Program-made: the position numbers and the translations under genes
Shown: one piece after another, positions 23,689 to 32,580 of the stretch
Layout: each line of letters opens with the position of its first letter
Position numbering within the stretch: the stretch's first letter is position 1
The notes under the pieces: model-generated
Told to the model about the DNA's origin: nothing
What the model saw: only the letters and a program-made list of their open reading frames with translations
Databases searched by the model: none
Source of the DNA: Haloarcula nitratireducens
GTDB taxonomy: Archaea; Halobacteriota; Halobacteria; Halobacteriales; Haloarculaceae
Length of the DNA: 64,000 nucleotides
NCBI RefSeq assembly: GCF_019599505.1
Contig: NZ_RKLT01000004.1
Coordinates: 124,001-188,000 of the forward strand
Reading direction: 5' to 3'

Positions 23689-24921
23689 ATGACATCGAAC
23701 AAACAACCGGAGGTGAACATCGGACTCGTCGGTCACGTCGACCACGGCAAGACCACGCTCGTCCAGGCGTTGTCCGGCGAATGGACCGACCAACACTCCG
23801 AGGAGATGAAGCGCGGTATCTCTATCCGTCTCGGCTACGCCGACGCCACCTTCCGCCGCTGTCCGGAAGAGGAGGAGCCGGAGGCGTTCACCGTCTCCGA
23901 ACGCTGCGAGGAACACGACGTGGACACCGACCATCTCCGAACGGTGTCGTTCGTCGACGCCCCCGGCCACGAGACGCTGATGGCGACGATGCTCTCGGGC
24001 GCGGCCATCATGGACGGCGCGGTGCTGGTCGTCTCGGCCACCGAACCCGTCCCGCAGGCCCAGACCGAGGAGCACCTCAGCGCGCTCGACATCATCGGCA
24101 TCGACAACATCGTCATCGCCCAGAACAAGGTCGACCTCGTCGACGAGGAGCGGGCGAAGCAGAACTACGAGCAGATCCAGGAGTTCGTTTCCGGCACCGT
24201 CGCCGAGGACGCCCCCGTCGTCCCCATCAGCGCCCAGCAGGAGGCCAACATCGACCTGCTCATCGACGCCATCGAGCGCGAGATTCCCACGCCCGAGCGG
24301 GACCCGGACGCCGACGCCCGCATGATGGTCGCGCGCTCGTTCGACATCAACCGCCCCGGCACCACGTGGGAGGACTTACTCGGCGGCGTGCTGGGCGGGT
24401 CGCTCGTCGAGGGGAAACTCGAAGTCGAGGACGAGATCGAGCTCCGACCGGGCCGGGAGATCGAAGAGGGCGGTAAGACCGAGTGGCGGCCCGTCACCAC
24501 CGACGTCCGCTCGCTACAGGCCGGCGGCGACTTCGTGGACGAAGTCACTCCCGGCGGCCTACTCGGCGTCGGGACCGGGCTCGACCCCTCGATCACGAAG
24601 GGCGACGCGCTGGCCGGACAGGTCGCCGGCCCGCCCGGCAGCCTCCCGCCGACCCGCGAGCAGTTCACGATGGACGTCGACCTGCTGGAACGGATCGTCG
24701 GCGACGACGGCGGCGAGGTCGAGGAGATCTCGACCGGCGAACCGCTGATGTTGACCATCGGCACCGCCACCACCGTCGGCTCGGTCACCAGCGCCCGCGA
24801 CGGCGAGTGCGAACTCGCGCTCAAGCGGCCGGTCTGCGCCGAGGACGGCGCGAAGATCGCGATCAACCGCCGCGTCGGCGCTCGATGGCGGCTCATCGGC
24901 GTCGGCACGCTGCGCGGATGA
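23689..24921 (+). CDS. eif2g: Translation initiation factor aIF2 subunit gamma
   Basis: 410 residues, the standard size. GTPase motifs are [10 protein letters not shown] (about 15-24), the G2 region [16 protein letters not shown] (G3) and NKVD (G4). The zinc-knuckle region is reduced to two cysteines (FRRCPEEEE...ERCEEHD), as in other halophiles. With alpha and beta subunits it brings Met-tRNAi to the small ribosomal subunit. It heads a conserved archaeal operon with a PIN protein, RpoE', Spt4 and dephospho-CoA kinase. Its stop overlaps the next ATG. Confidence 0.96.
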   Translation: MTSNKQPEVNIGLVGHVDHGKTTLVQALSGEWTDQHSEEMKRGISIRLGYADATFRRCPEEEEPEAFTVSERCEEHDVDTDHLRTVSFVDAPGHETLMATMLSGAAIMDGAVLVVSATEPVPQAQTEEHLSALDIIGIDNIVIAQNKVDLVDEERAKQNYEQIQEFVSGTVAEDAPVVPISAQQEANIDLLIDAIEREIPTPERDPDADARMMVARSFDINRPGTTWEDLLGGVLGGSLVEGKLEVEDEIELRPGREIEEGGKTEWRPVTTDVRSLQAGGDFVDEVTPGGLLGVGTGLDPSITKGDALAGQVAGPPGSLPPTREQFTMDVDLLERIVGDDGGEVEEISTGEPLMLTIGTATTVGSVTSARDGECELALKRPVCAEDGAKIAINRRVGARWRLIGVGTLRG

Positions 24922-25298
24922 TCGTCTTGGACACGAACGCGCTCATGATGCCTGTCGAATGCGACGTCCGACTGTTCGAGGAACTGGACAGAGTCCTCGC
25001 GGTCGACGCCGGCGACTACGTCGTCCCCGAAGCCGTCCGCGAGGAACTGGCGAAACTGGCAGACGGGGCCGGGACGGAGGCGACGGCCGCGTCGGTCGGA
25101 CGGGACCTGCTCGACCGCTGTTCGGTCCGGGAAACCGACGCCGACTACGCGGACGACGCCGTCCTCGAACTGGCGACCGGCAACGACGCGACGCACGCTG
25201 TAACGAACGACAAGCCCCTCAAACGCCGCCTGCTCGACGCGGGCGTTCCAGTAATTAGTTTAAGGGGCCGGAACAAACTGGGTATCACTCAACCATAA
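24918..25298 (+). CDS. PIN-domain protein (FCF1/UTP24-like)
   Basis: 126 residues from an ATG overlapping the eif2g stop. The PIN nuclease fold is shown by IVLDTNALM (2-10), the acidic E in [22 protein letters not shown] and [12 protein letters not shown]. Together these supply four or five metal-binding acidic residues. In archaea this gene is typically found between eif2g and rpoE1 and is related to the rRNA-processing endonuclease FCF1. A role in pre-rRNA processing fits the neighbours but is inferred. Confidence 0.85.
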   Translation: MIVLDTNALMMPVECDVRLFEELDRVLAVDAGDYVVPEAVREELAKLADGAGTEATAASVGRDLLDRCSVRETDADYADDAVLELATGNDATHAVTNDKPLKRRLLDAGVPVISLRGRNKLGITQP

Positions 25299-25299
25299 C

Positions 25300-25878
25300 A
25301 TGTACAAACGGGTACGCCTACGCGATACGGTCGAGGTGCCGCCGCGCCATCTGGCAGACGTCGGGTCGAAGATGGTCAAAACACTCCTGCAGGAGAAGCT
25401 AGAGGGCCGCATGGACGAGGACGTCGGGAGCGTCGTGAGCGTCGTCGAGATCCACGACATCGGCGACGGGGCCGTCCTGCCGAACAAGCCCGGCGTCTAC
25501 TACGAGGTGGAGTTCGACGCCCTGACCTTCGATCCGCAGATGCAGGAGGTCGTCGACGGCGAGGTCGTCGAGGTGGTCAACTTCGGTGCCTTCGTCGGCA
25601 TCGGCCCGGTCGACGGCCTGCTCCACGTCTCGCAGATCTCCGACGAGTATCTGGCCTACGACGAGGAGAACCAGCAGCTCGCCTCCCGGGAATCCAACCG
25701 CACGCTCGGCGTCGGCGACGCCGTCCGCGCCCGCATCGTCACCAAGAGCATCGACGAGCGCAACCCGCGGGACTCGAAGATCGGTCTCACGGCCAAACAG
25801 GTCGGGCTCGGCAAGCACGGGTGGCTCCAAGAGGAGCGCGAGAAGCGCCAGAGCACGGCGGAAGCCGGTGAGAGCTGA
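25300..25878 (+). CDS. rpoE1: DNA-directed RNA polymerase subunit E' (Rpo7)
   Basis: 192 residues, starting MYKRVRLRDTVEVPP as is usual for archaeal RpoE'. An N-terminal RNP-like domain (1-80) is followed by an S1 domain (about 82-165, GEVVEVVNFGAFVGIGPVDGLLHVSQIS). With Rpo4 it forms the RNA polymerase stalk that binds exiting RNA. It starts one base after the PIN gene. A TATA-like agtttaagg inside the end of that gene (about 25256) may give it an internal promoter. Confidence 0.96.
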   Translation: MYKRVRLRDTVEVPPRHLADVGSKMVKTLLQEKLEGRMDEDVGSVVSVVEIHDIGDGAVLPNKPGVYYEVEFDALTFDPQMQEVVDGEVVEVVNFGAFVGIGPVDGLLHVSQISDEYLAYDEENQQLASRESNRTLGVGDAVRARIVTKSIDERNPRDSKIGLTAKQVGLGKHGWLQEEREKRQSTAEAGES

Positions 25879-26075
25879 TGGCTGACCGACTCGTCTGCCG
25901 CGACTGTCACCGCGTCCAGAGCGCCGGCATCGAGAGCCAGTGCGAGGCCTGCGGCGGGACCGCCCTCACCGAGGACTGGGCGGGCTACGTCGTCATCGCC
26001 CATCCGGAGAAGTCCGAGATCGCCCGCGAGATGGAAGTGACCGAGGCCGGCACGTACGCGCTGAAAGTCAGATAA
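25878..26075 (+). CDS. spt4: Transcription elongation factor Spt4 (RpoE'')
   Basis: 65 residues with a four-cysteine zinc site (CRDC at 7-10 and CEAC at 22-25), then SEIAREMEVTEAGTYALKVR, as in archaeal Spt4/RpoE''. It pairs with Spt5 to keep RNA polymerase processive. Its ATG overlaps the rpoE1 stop by one base, so the two are translationally coupled. Confidence 0.95.
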   Translation: MADRLVCRDCHRVQSAGIESQCEACGGTALTEDWAGYVVIAHPEKSEIAREMEVTEAGTYALKVR

Positions 26076-26076
26076 C

Positions 26077-26613
26077 GTGTCCGACGTTCTCCTCGAACTG
26101 CCGCCGTCGCTGCGGAGCGAGCTCAAAGAGCCGATGGGCCGCCTCTACACGGACGCCGACGCCCTGCTGGCCGACGCGGGGACGCCACTGGTCGCCGTCG
26201 GCGACATCGTCACGTATCACTTACTGGAGGCGGGGACGGTCCCGCGGCTCGCGCTGGTCGACGAACGCACCAAGCGGTCGGCCGTCGACAGCGAGGTGAC
26301 GGCCGCTATCTCCGGGTTCGACCGGCGAGTCACCGTCGAGAACCCGGCGGGGACGCTCACCCGCGCGCTGCTCGAGGCCATGCGCGAGGCCCTCGACGGC
26401 GAGGCGACGACGCTACTCGACGTCGAGGGCGAAGAGGACCTCGCGGCGCTCCCGGCGGTGCTCGCCGTCCCCGAGAGCGGGGCCGTCGTCTACGGCCAAC
26501 CGGACGAGGGGATGGTACTCGTCGCGCCCGACGACGCGACGCGCGAGCGGGTCCGGTCGCTGCTCTCGCGGATGGACGGCGACGCGGACGCGGCGCTCGC
26601 GGCGGTTCGGTAG
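26077..26613 (+). CDS. GTP-dependent dephospho-CoA kinase
   Basis: 178 residues from a GTG immediately after spt4. Family blocks are LKEPMGRLY (about 14-22), VAVGDIVTYHLLEAG (about 38-52), LVDERTKRS (about 59-67) and the aspartate-rich DVEGEEDLAALPAV (about 113-126). This archaeal enzyme (DUF359) uses GTP to phosphorylate dephospho-CoA in the last step of CoA synthesis and replaces bacterial CoaE. It is the last gene of the eif2g operon. Confidence 0.9.
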   Translation: MSDVLLELPPSLRSELKEPMGRLYTDADALLADAGTPLVAVGDIVTYHLLEAGTVPRLALVDERTKRSAVDSEVTAAISGFDRRVTVENPAGTLTRALLEAMREALDGEATTLLDVEGEEDLAALPAVLAVPESGAVVYGQPDEGMVLVAPDDATRERVRSLLSRMDGDADAALAAVR

Positions 26614-26766
26614 TTACTCCGGCCGGGGGACGCTCAGGTTCTTCATCTCCCCGCCGCAGTCCTCGCATCGCGGCGGCGAGCGAGCACGCGAGACGCGGGT
26701 CCCGCAGCCGAGACATTCGAAGAGCTGTTCCTCGCTCCGTGGCGCCGGGTCTGACCATCGAGGCAT
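26614..26766 (-). CDS. Rubrerythrin-like small zinc-ribbon protein
   Basis: 50 residues from ATG at 26766. Two CxxC-type knuckles (CLGC and CEDCGG) surround a basic stretch, with a conserved-looking ending GGEMKNLSVPRPE. The spacing is that of a rubredoxin-like zinc ribbon seen in many haloarchaeal 45-55 residue proteins. A TATA box (tctatatg) lies 29-36 bases upstream, and a palindrome GAGTGT N5 ACACTC sits between it and the ATG. Function unknown. Confidence 0.7.
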   Translation of the reverse strand: MPRWSDPAPRSEEQLFECLGCGTRVSRARSPPRCEDCGGEMKNLSVPRPE

Positions 26767-26772
26767 ATTTGA

Positions 26773-26789
26773 GAGTGTTTAGCACACTC
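26773..26789. promoter_or_regulatory. Palindrome GAGTGT N5 ACACTC before the zinc-ribbon gene
   Basis: A perfect 6-bp inverted repeat with five central bases. It is placed 7-23 bases upstream of the start codon and downstream of the TATA box, where a repressor could block initiation. Confidence 0.4.
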
Positions 26790-26793
26790 GTGA

Positions 26794-26802
26794 CCATATA
26801 GA
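26794..26802 (-). promoter_or_regulatory. TATA element of the zinc-ribbon gene
   Basis: tctatatgg on the minus strand at the normal distance from the ATG at 26766. Confidence 0.5.
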
Positions 26803-26855
26803 TTGCTACTGGCGCAAAATATGCGCACACGCGTCCAAATTATCTGGACGTTCGG

Positions 26856-27887
26856 TCACTTTAAGACGTGGACGTGTCGGACGAGCGAGCGATGGACGCG
26901 GCGTTCGAACCGCTCGGCGACGGTCCAGCCCGCCCCGCGGGCGGCGTCGCTCCACGTCCGGTCGGCGACGAGCACGCAGCGCGGCGCGACGCGTCGAGCC
27001 TCGCCTAGCGCACCGGAAACGAGGGGGCGGAGTTCGCCCTCGATGCGCGACTGCCTGCCGTAGGGCGCGTCGAAGACGACGGCGTCCGCACGGCCGTCGG
27101 CGAGTGGTAGGCGGGCCGCGTCCGACCGGAAGAGGTCCCAGCGGCCGCTCTCGGGATACGCTGTCCGATCGGGATGACCGTCGCCGTCGAGGGCGTACTC
27201 GAGGTTCTCCCGCGTCCCGCGAACCATCTTTTCCTGTGCGTCGCCGCCGACCGCGCGCGCGCCGACCAGCCCGGCCTCCAAGAGGAGCCCGCCGGTCCCG
27301 CACATCGGGTCGACGACGGTCGCACCGGGTCGCGCCCCGGCGACGTTGACCAGCGCGCGGGCCTCCAGCGGGTCCATGCTCCCGGGCTGGAAGAACGGCC
27401 GGTCCGTGGGCTGGCGGTCGCCGAAGTCCCGCACCGACTCGGTTTCGAGCCAGCCGAGCGCACAGCAGGCCTCGCCGGAACCATCTTCGTCGTCGCCCGT
27501 CGGGTCCGCGAAGTAGGCGTACAGCGCGTGCTCGGGCGCGTCGAGGTCGACGGCGAAGCCGCGGTCGGTGAGGACGCCGCCGAGCGTTCGCTCTGCCTGT
27601 TGGGTGTCGACCCCGGTACTCGCCCGCACGTCGACGGCCCGCACCGCGACCGTCCCCTCGCGGTCGATAGTCGCGGCGTCCAACAGCGCGCGGGCGCTCT
27701 CGACCGTCGGGTCCGCGGTCCCCACCAGTTCGCAGGCCCGGCGAGTGTAGGCGAGATAGCGCGCCCGCTCCGTGACGCCGCGGGCGGTGGCGAGGCCGGG
27801 CGCGAGCACCGACACGTCGCTGGCCGCGCTCGCGGCCTCGCACGCCGCGAAATCGTCGTCCTGTCCGCCGAGTTCGAGGACGTACAC
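26856..27887 (-). CDS. tRNA (guanine-10-N2)-methyltransferase-like THUMP methyltransferase
   Basis: 343 residues. The N-terminal half is a THUMP-type RNA-binding region. The C-terminal Rossmann domain carries the SAM site DPMCGTGGLLLEAGLVGARAVGGD (about 193-216) and the catalytic DAPYGR (about 275-280), the N2-guanine methyltransferase (D/N)PPY-type motif with A for P. It matches archaeal Trm-G10, which makes m2G/m22G at position 10 of tRNA. It reads away from tbp. Confidence 0.88.
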   Translation of the reverse strand: MYVLELGGQDDDFAACEAASAASDVSVLAPGLATARGVTERARYLAYTRRACELVGTADPTVESARALLDAATIDREGTVAVRAVDVRASTGVDTQQAERTLGGVLTDRGFAVDLDAPEHALYAYFADPTGDDEDGSGEACCALGWLETESVRDFGDRQPTDRPFFQPGSMDPLEARALVNVAGARPGATVVDPMCGTGGLLLEAGLVGARAVGGDAQEKMVRGTRENLEYALDGDGHPDRTAYPESGRWDLFRSDAARLPLADGRADAVVFDAPYGRQSRIEGELRPLVSGALGEARRVAPRCVLVADRTWSDAARGAGWTVAERFERRVHRSLVRHVHVLK

Positions 27888-28012
27888 GCCCGAGCGGTGT
27901 GGGCGCGCGGGTATGAGCGTGCCGGTCGCCGACGCCCACGCCCCCCGTTTTAGGACGAATCTGATAGGCAGCCAATCGTTTCGGCGCGCTGACTGGCAGC
28001 CGATGCCATGAA

Positions 28013-28032
28013 CCTTTATAAACCTTAAATAC
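28013..28032 (+). promoter_or_regulatory. TATA region of the tbp gene
   Basis: ctttataaa at 28014-28022 is followed directly by cttaaatac at 28024-28032, two candidate TATA words 18-36 bases before the ATG of the TATA-binding protein itself. Autoregulation would be possible. Confidence 0.5.
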
Positions 28033-28049
28033 GTGCTTTAAGTCGAGAC

Positions 28050-28610
28050 ATGGTTGACCCCAAGGAAACCATCAACATCGAAAACGTCGTCGCCTCGACC
28101 GGAATCGGCCAGGAGCTCGACCTTCAGAGCGTGGCGATGGACCTCGAGGGTGCCGACTACGACCCCGAGCAGTTCCCCGGACTCGTCTACCGCACGCAGG
28201 AACCGAAGTCCGCGGCGCTCATCTTCCGTTCCGGGAAGATCGTCTGTACCGGCGCGAAGTCCACCGACGACGTCCACCAGAGTCTGCGCATCGTCTTCGA
28301 TAAGCTCCGCGACCTGAACATCCAGGTGGACGACGACCCCGAGATCGTCGTCCAGAACATCGTCACGAGCGCGGACCTCGGGCGGAACCTCAACCTCAAC
28401 GCGATCGCGATCGGCCTCGGGCTGGAGAACATCGAGTACGAGCCCGAGCAGTTCCCCGGCCTCGTCTACCGCCTCGACGAACCCGACGTCGTCGCCCTGC
28501 TGTTCGGCTCCGGGAAACTCGTCATCACCGGCGGGAAGAAGCCCGAGGACGCCGAGGAGGCCGTCGACAAGATCGTCTCCCGGCTCGAGGAGCTCGGCCT
28601 GCTCGACTGA
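28050..28610 (+). CDS. tbp: TATA-box-binding protein
   Basis: 186 residues, the full two-repeat saddle. The repeats are recognisable by IENVVASTGIGQELDL with DPEQFPGLVYR (first half) and IQNIVTSADLGRNLNL-type sequence with PEQFPGLVYR (second half). Each is followed by a phosphate-contacting ALIFRSGKIV or ALLFGSGKLV strand. It ends in a short acidic tail, as archaeal TBPs do. It binds promoter TATA boxes and recruits TFB. Haloarchaea often have several TBPs; this one looks like the conserved TbpE-type housekeeping copy. Confidence 0.96.
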   Translation: MVDPKETINIENVVASTGIGQELDLQSVAMDLEGADYDPEQFPGLVYRTQEPKSAALIFRSGKIVCTGAKSTDDVHQSLRIVFDKLRDLNIQVDDDPEIVVQNIVTSADLGRNLNLNAIAIGLGLENIEYEPEQFPGLVYRLDEPDVVALLFGSGKLVITGGKKPEDAEEAVDKIVSRLEELGLLD

Positions 28611-28684
28611 ACTGCGGTCGGCCGGTCCGCGCCGTCCAGCCAGCAGAACACAACGCACAAGCGCCACGGTTCCGAACCGCAGGT

Positions 28685-29074
28685 ATGCTTCAGGCCGGCA
28701 CGCCGAGTCTGACCGGTGGCGGACTCCTCGCCATCGTCGTCACCCTGTTGCTGACGTGGGCGTTCTACGCCGTCACGCTCCACCTGGCGGCGACCTTCTT
28801 CATCGGCGAGACGCCGTCTCAGTTGGCCGCGAAGGCGGCGATCGTCCCCGCTATCGTCTCGCTGTTGCTCCAGTCCTACGGCGTCGAGACGGGCATCGTC
28901 TCGCCGAGCCTGGGCGTCCTCGTGGTGATAGTCGCCACGATGCTGGCCGACGGCATCGCCATCAGTTTCGTCTATCGGCTCTCGACCCGGTCGACGGCCC
29001 CGCTGGTCGTCTTACACTTCGCCTTCGCGGCGGTGCTCGGGTTCGCGCTCAACAACATCTTCGGACTGATCTAA
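28685..29074 (+). CDS. Four-helix membrane protein of unknown function
   Basis: 129 residues with four hydrophobic segments (about 10-35, 47-66, 71-95 and 103-126) and little else. Short polar loops contain GETPSQLAAKAA and RLSTRSTAP. I recognise it only as a halobacterial conserved membrane protein. It ends one base before the MFS transporter gene and is probably co-transcribed with it. Confidence 0.65.
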   Translation: MLQAGTPSLTGGGLLAIVVTLLLTWAFYAVTLHLAATFFIGETPSQLAAKAAIVPAIVSLLLQSYGVETGIVSPSLGVLVVIVATMLADGIAISFVYRLSTRSTAPLVVLHFAFAAVLGFALNNIFGLI

Positions 29075-29075
29075 G

Positions 29076-30314
29076 ATGCAGGGAAACGACCGCTCCATCG
29101 TCACGTTCACCGGCGTCTCGCACGCCCTCGTCCACACGTACGAACTCTCGATCCCCATCTTCGTCGTCGTCTGGCTGGAGACGCTGCCGGTGACGACGGC
29201 GCTGTTGGGCACTATCACCGCTATCGGCTACGGCCTGTTCGGCGCGGGGGCGCTCCCCGGCGGGGTCCTCGCCGACCGCTACGGCGCGAACAGCCTCGTC
29301 ACCGCGGGGCTGGTCGGGATGGGGGCGTCCTTCCTCCTGTTGAGCGTCGCGCCGGGCGTCCTCACCATCGCGGTCGCTCTCGGCCTGTGGGGTCTCTCGG
29401 CCAGCGTCTACCACCCCGCGGGGCTGGCGCTCATCTCCACCGGCGTCGAGGAGCGGGGCACCGGCTTCGCCTACCACGGGATGGCCGGCAACGCCGGCAT
29501 CGCCGCCGGCCCGCTCCTGACCGCGCTCCTCCTGCTGGCCTTCGACTGGCGAATCGTCGCCGGCCTGCTCGTCCTGCCCGCGGTCGTCGCCGTCGCGTAC
29601 GCCCGAACGGCTGAGTTCGACGAGATGGCCGCCGTCAGCGCCGATGGGGGTGAATCGAGCGAACCGCCGTCCTCGCTCGGCGGGTTCTTCGCGGACACGC
29701 GGGCGCTGTTCACCGTCGGGTTCACCATCGTCATGCTCGTCGTGATGATGAACGGCCTGTTCTATCGAGGGACGCTGACCTTCCTCCCCGAGGTGCTCGG
29801 GGAGTTCCTCCCGCCGGTCGGCGAACTACTCGGCGTGTTCGAACCCGATAGCGCGCTGGCCGCGGAGTTCGACCTGGCGTACTACTTCTACGTCGGCCTG
29901 CTGTCGGTCGGCATCGCCGGCCAGTACGTCGGCGGGAAGCTCACCGACCGCATCTCCATCCCGGTCGGCCTGACCGCGATATTCGCCGGTCTCGCCGCCA
30001 TCGCCGTCGTGTTCGTCCCCGCCGCGGAGGCCGGACTGGGGCCGCTGCTGGCCGTCAGCGCCGCCCTCGGTTTCGTCCTGTTCACCCTCCAACCGGTGTA
30101 TCAGGCGTCCATCGCCGAGTACAGCCCGCCGGGCGACCGAGGGCTCTCGTATGGCTACACCTACCTGACGAACTTCGGCGTCGGGGCCGCCGGCGCGGCG
30201 ATCGCCGGCTACCTCCTGTCGACGGTCGGCGCGGACGGCACCTTCCTCGGACTGGCCGTCTTCCCCGCGCTCGGGCTCGTCTTCGCGGCGACGCTCTGGT
30301 GGCTGGACGAGTAG
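29076..30314 (+). CDS. Major facilitator superfamily transporter
   Basis: 412 residues with about twelve membrane helices. The loop 2-3 region GGVLADRYGANSLVTAGL (about 63-80) is the MFS motif A, and the repeat in the second half is GGKLTDRISIPVGLTAI. A central hydrophilic loop (EMAAVSADGGESSEPPSS) separates the two six-helix bundles. The substrate is not evident. It lies directly downstream of the small membrane protein gene. Confidence 0.85.
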   Translation: MQGNDRSIVTFTGVSHALVHTYELSIPIFVVVWLETLPVTTALLGTITAIGYGLFGAGALPGGVLADRYGANSLVTAGLVGMGASFLLLSVAPGVLTIAVALGLWGLSASVYHPAGLALISTGVEERGTGFAYHGMAGNAGIAAGPLLTALLLLAFDWRIVAGLLVLPAVVAVAYARTAEFDEMAAVSADGGESSEPPSSLGGFFADTRALFTVGFTIVMLVVMMNGLFYRGTLTFLPEVLGEFLPPVGELLGVFEPDSALAAEFDLAYYFYVGLLSVGIAGQYVGGKLTDRISIPVGLTAIFAGLAAIAVVFVPAAEAGLGPLLAVSAALGFVLFTLQPVYQASIAEYSPPGDRGLSYGYTYLTNFGVGAAGAAIAGYLLSTVGADGTFLGLAVFPALGLVFAATLWWLDE

Positions 30315-30353
30315 GAGAACCCCCGAAACGAGGGCAGAATCGCGGGGAGAAGA

Positions 30354-30364
30354 CATTTATATAG
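30354..30364 (+). promoter_or_regulatory. TATA element of the lipoprotein gene
   Basis: catttatatag lies 20-30 bases before the GTG at 30384 and supports that start as a leaderless one. Confidence 0.55.
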
Positions 30365-30383
30365 TCATTCTGACGATAAAATC

Positions 30384-30857
30384 GTGAAGCGCCGCCCTTT
30401 CCTCGCCTCGATCACCGCAGCAACCGCCAGCGGGGTGGCCGGCTGTCGCGGCACCGCCTCGAAACCGGACGGCTGTCCGACGTCACGGGGATACGACATC
30501 GAACGGCCCGAGAATCTGACGGCTACGACCGCGAAGTCGTTCGTGGAGCGGTACGAGCGGGCGTATATCCGGGACATGACGTTTCCAGCGGGTGCGAAGG
30601 ATACGATAACGTCGCCCGGGGAGGTCGACGTGACACGGCACGCGGGCGGCTACGCGGTCCGAATTACGATGGACTTCGGGTACTGCGTGGCGAGTGACCA
30701 ACCGACCGCCGAGACACCGCGGCCCGATCCGACGATGGTATGCGCCGACGGCCGGTCGTCGGCGCTCTACTACGTCGACGGCATGGTCGTCCGTCGGACT
30801 GATCGACCGACCGAGGAGACGAACCCGCAAAACGGCGGGTTGCTGGAGTGTGAGTAG
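30384..30857 (+). CDS. Secreted lipoprotein, hypothetical
   Basis: 157 residues from GTG at 30384. The N-terminus KRRPFLASITAATASGVAGC has paired basic residues, a short hydrophobic run and a lipobox ending in C21, so it is probably exported and lipid-anchored. Four further cysteines (near 32, 98, 114 and the penultimate residue) may form disulfides outside the cell. The folded part is not recognised. Confidence 0.65.
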   Translation: MKRRPFLASITAATASGVAGCRGTASKPDGCPTSRGYDIERPENLTATTAKSFVERYERAYIRDMTFPAGAKDTITSPGEVDVTRHAGGYAVRITMDFGYCVASDQPTAETPRPDPTMVCADGRSSALYYVDGMVVRRTDRPTEETNPQNGGLLECE

Positions 30858-30928
30858 CGGCTGCATTTCTCGCTGGAACGAAGCGTATCGGCCAAACAGT
30901 TTTCCGCGCCAGCCCCCCGTATCCGCGC

Positions 30929-32554
30929 ATGGACAGCCAGCCGAATCTGGACCGGTTCGCGTCCCGTCGGTCGACGGCCTACGGGACGCGCGGCGTCGTC
31001 GCCACGAGCCAACCGCTCGCCGCCGAGGCGGGCATCGACGCGCTTCGAGCGGGCGGCAACGCCTTCGACGCGGCGGTGGCGACGGCGGCGACGCTCAACG
31101 TCGTCGAGCCGATGAGCACGGGCCTGGGCGGGGACGCCTTCGCGCTCTACCGCACCGCCGAGGGCGACGTGGGCGCGATGCGGGCCTGCGGCGGCGCGCC
31201 CGAGGCGGCGACGCTAGAGCGGACGCGGGAGGCCGTCACCGAGCAAGAGGGCGGAAATCCGGCGGACGCCGAGATGCCCGAGCGCGGGCCGCTGGCGGTG
31301 ACGGTGCCCGGCGCGCCGCGCGGATGGGAGGCCACCGTCGAGCGCTTCGGCCGGCTCTCGCTCGCCGACGCGCTCGAGGACGCGATCCACCACGCCACCG
31401 AGGGGTTCCCGGTGAGCGAGGTCATCGCGTCGGCGTGGGCGCTCTGTGAGCCGGAGCTACGCAACGACGCCGCCCGCGAGCAGTACCTCGTCGACGGCGA
31501 GCGAGCGCCCGAGGTCGGCGAGCGGATGCGGCTGCCGGAGTTCGGCGAGACCCTCGAGACGCTGGCCGCCGAGGGCGCGGACCCGTTCTACGAGGGCGAG
31601 ATCGCCGAGCAGATCGTCGAGACGGTGCAGGACGCCGGCGGCCTGCTGGAACGGTCGGACCTCGAAGCCTTCGAGGTGGAGTTCCCCGACCCGGTCTCGA
31701 CGACCTACGGCGGTACGTCGGTGTACGAACTTCCGCCGAACAACCAGGGCCTCATCGCGCTGGAAGCCCTGAATATCGCCGACGCGGTGGGCGTCCCCGA
31801 AGCGGAGAGTTCAGTCGAGCGCACCCACCTGCTCGCCGAGTCGATGAAACTCGCGTTCACCGACGGCCACCGATACATCACTGACCCCGACTACGAGGAG
31901 ATCCCGCCGCTCCAGTCGAAACGGTGGGCCGAAGAGCGCGCCGGAGCCGTGGACGAGGCGGCCATCGAGAGCCCCGACGTGGGGATGCTCGACTCGCCGG
32001 CGGAGGACGCCGACACCGTCCTGTTGACCGTCGCCGACGGCGAGGGCAACGTCGTCTCCTTCATCAACTCCCTGTTCATGGGCTTCGGGAGCGGGCTGGT
32101 CGCCGACGATACCGGTCTCACCCTCCAGAACCGCGGCGCGTCGTTCTCGCTGGACGCCGACCATCCGAACCGCATCGAACCCGGCAAGCGGCCGTTCCAC
32201 ACGCTGATTCCCGGCCTCGCGCGGTTCGGCGAGGACGACTGGGCGGCCTTCGGCGTCATGGGCGGGTACATGCAACCGCAGGGCCACGTGCAGGTGCTCT
32301 CGAACCTGCTGGACCGCGAGATGCCCCTGCAGGCGGCGCTGGACGAACCGCGCTGGCGCTACCGCGAGGACGGGACGCTGGCCGTCGAGGCCCGCTTCGA
32401 CGGCGACGCGCAGTCGAAACTCGTCCGCCGCGGTCACGACGTGCGCGTGGACGTGCCGCTCCAGTTCGGCGGCGCGCAGATCGCGCGGTGGAACGACGGC
32501 GTCCTCTCGGGTGCGACCGAGCCGCGGAAGGACGGGACCGTGGACGTGTACTGA
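30929..32554 (+). CDS. Gamma-glutamyltransferase family protein
   Basis: 541 residues, the usual precursor length. It begins with the YGTRGVVATSQPLAAEAGIDALRAGGNAFDAAVATAATLNVVEP region typical of the large subunit (about 16-60). The self-cleavage region is DADTVLLTVADGEGNVVSFINSLFMGFGSG (about 363-392), where a Thr should become the N-terminal nucleophile. NNQG at about 270 is also conserved. No signal peptide is visible, so it is probably cytoplasmic. Haloarchaea use gamma-glutamylcysteine rather than glutathione, which makes that a plausible substrate (inference). Confidence 0.9.
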   Translation: MDSQPNLDRFASRRSTAYGTRGVVATSQPLAAEAGIDALRAGGNAFDAAVATAATLNVVEPMSTGLGGDAFALYRTAEGDVGAMRACGGAPEAATLERTREAVTEQEGGNPADAEMPERGPLAVTVPGAPRGWEATVERFGRLSLADALEDAIHHATEGFPVSEVIASAWALCEPELRNDAAREQYLVDGERAPEVGERMRLPEFGETLETLAAEGADPFYEGEIAEQIVETVQDAGGLLERSDLEAFEVEFPDPVSTTYGGTSVYELPPNNQGLIALEALNIADAVGVPEAESSVERTHLLAESMKLAFTDGHRYITDPDYEEIPPLQSKRWAEERAGAVDEAAIESPDVGMLDSPAEDADTVLLTVADGEGNVVSFINSLFMGFGSGLVADDTGLTLQNRGASFSLDADHPNRIEPGKRPFHTLIPGLARFGEDDWAAFGVMGGYMQPQGHVQVLSNLLDREMPLQAALDEPRWRYREDGTLAVEARFDGDAQSKLVRRGHDVRVDVPLQFGGAQIARWNDGVLSGATEPRKDGTVDVY

Positions 32555-32580
32555 GCGGAGAAGGCGGGAAAACCGCTACG

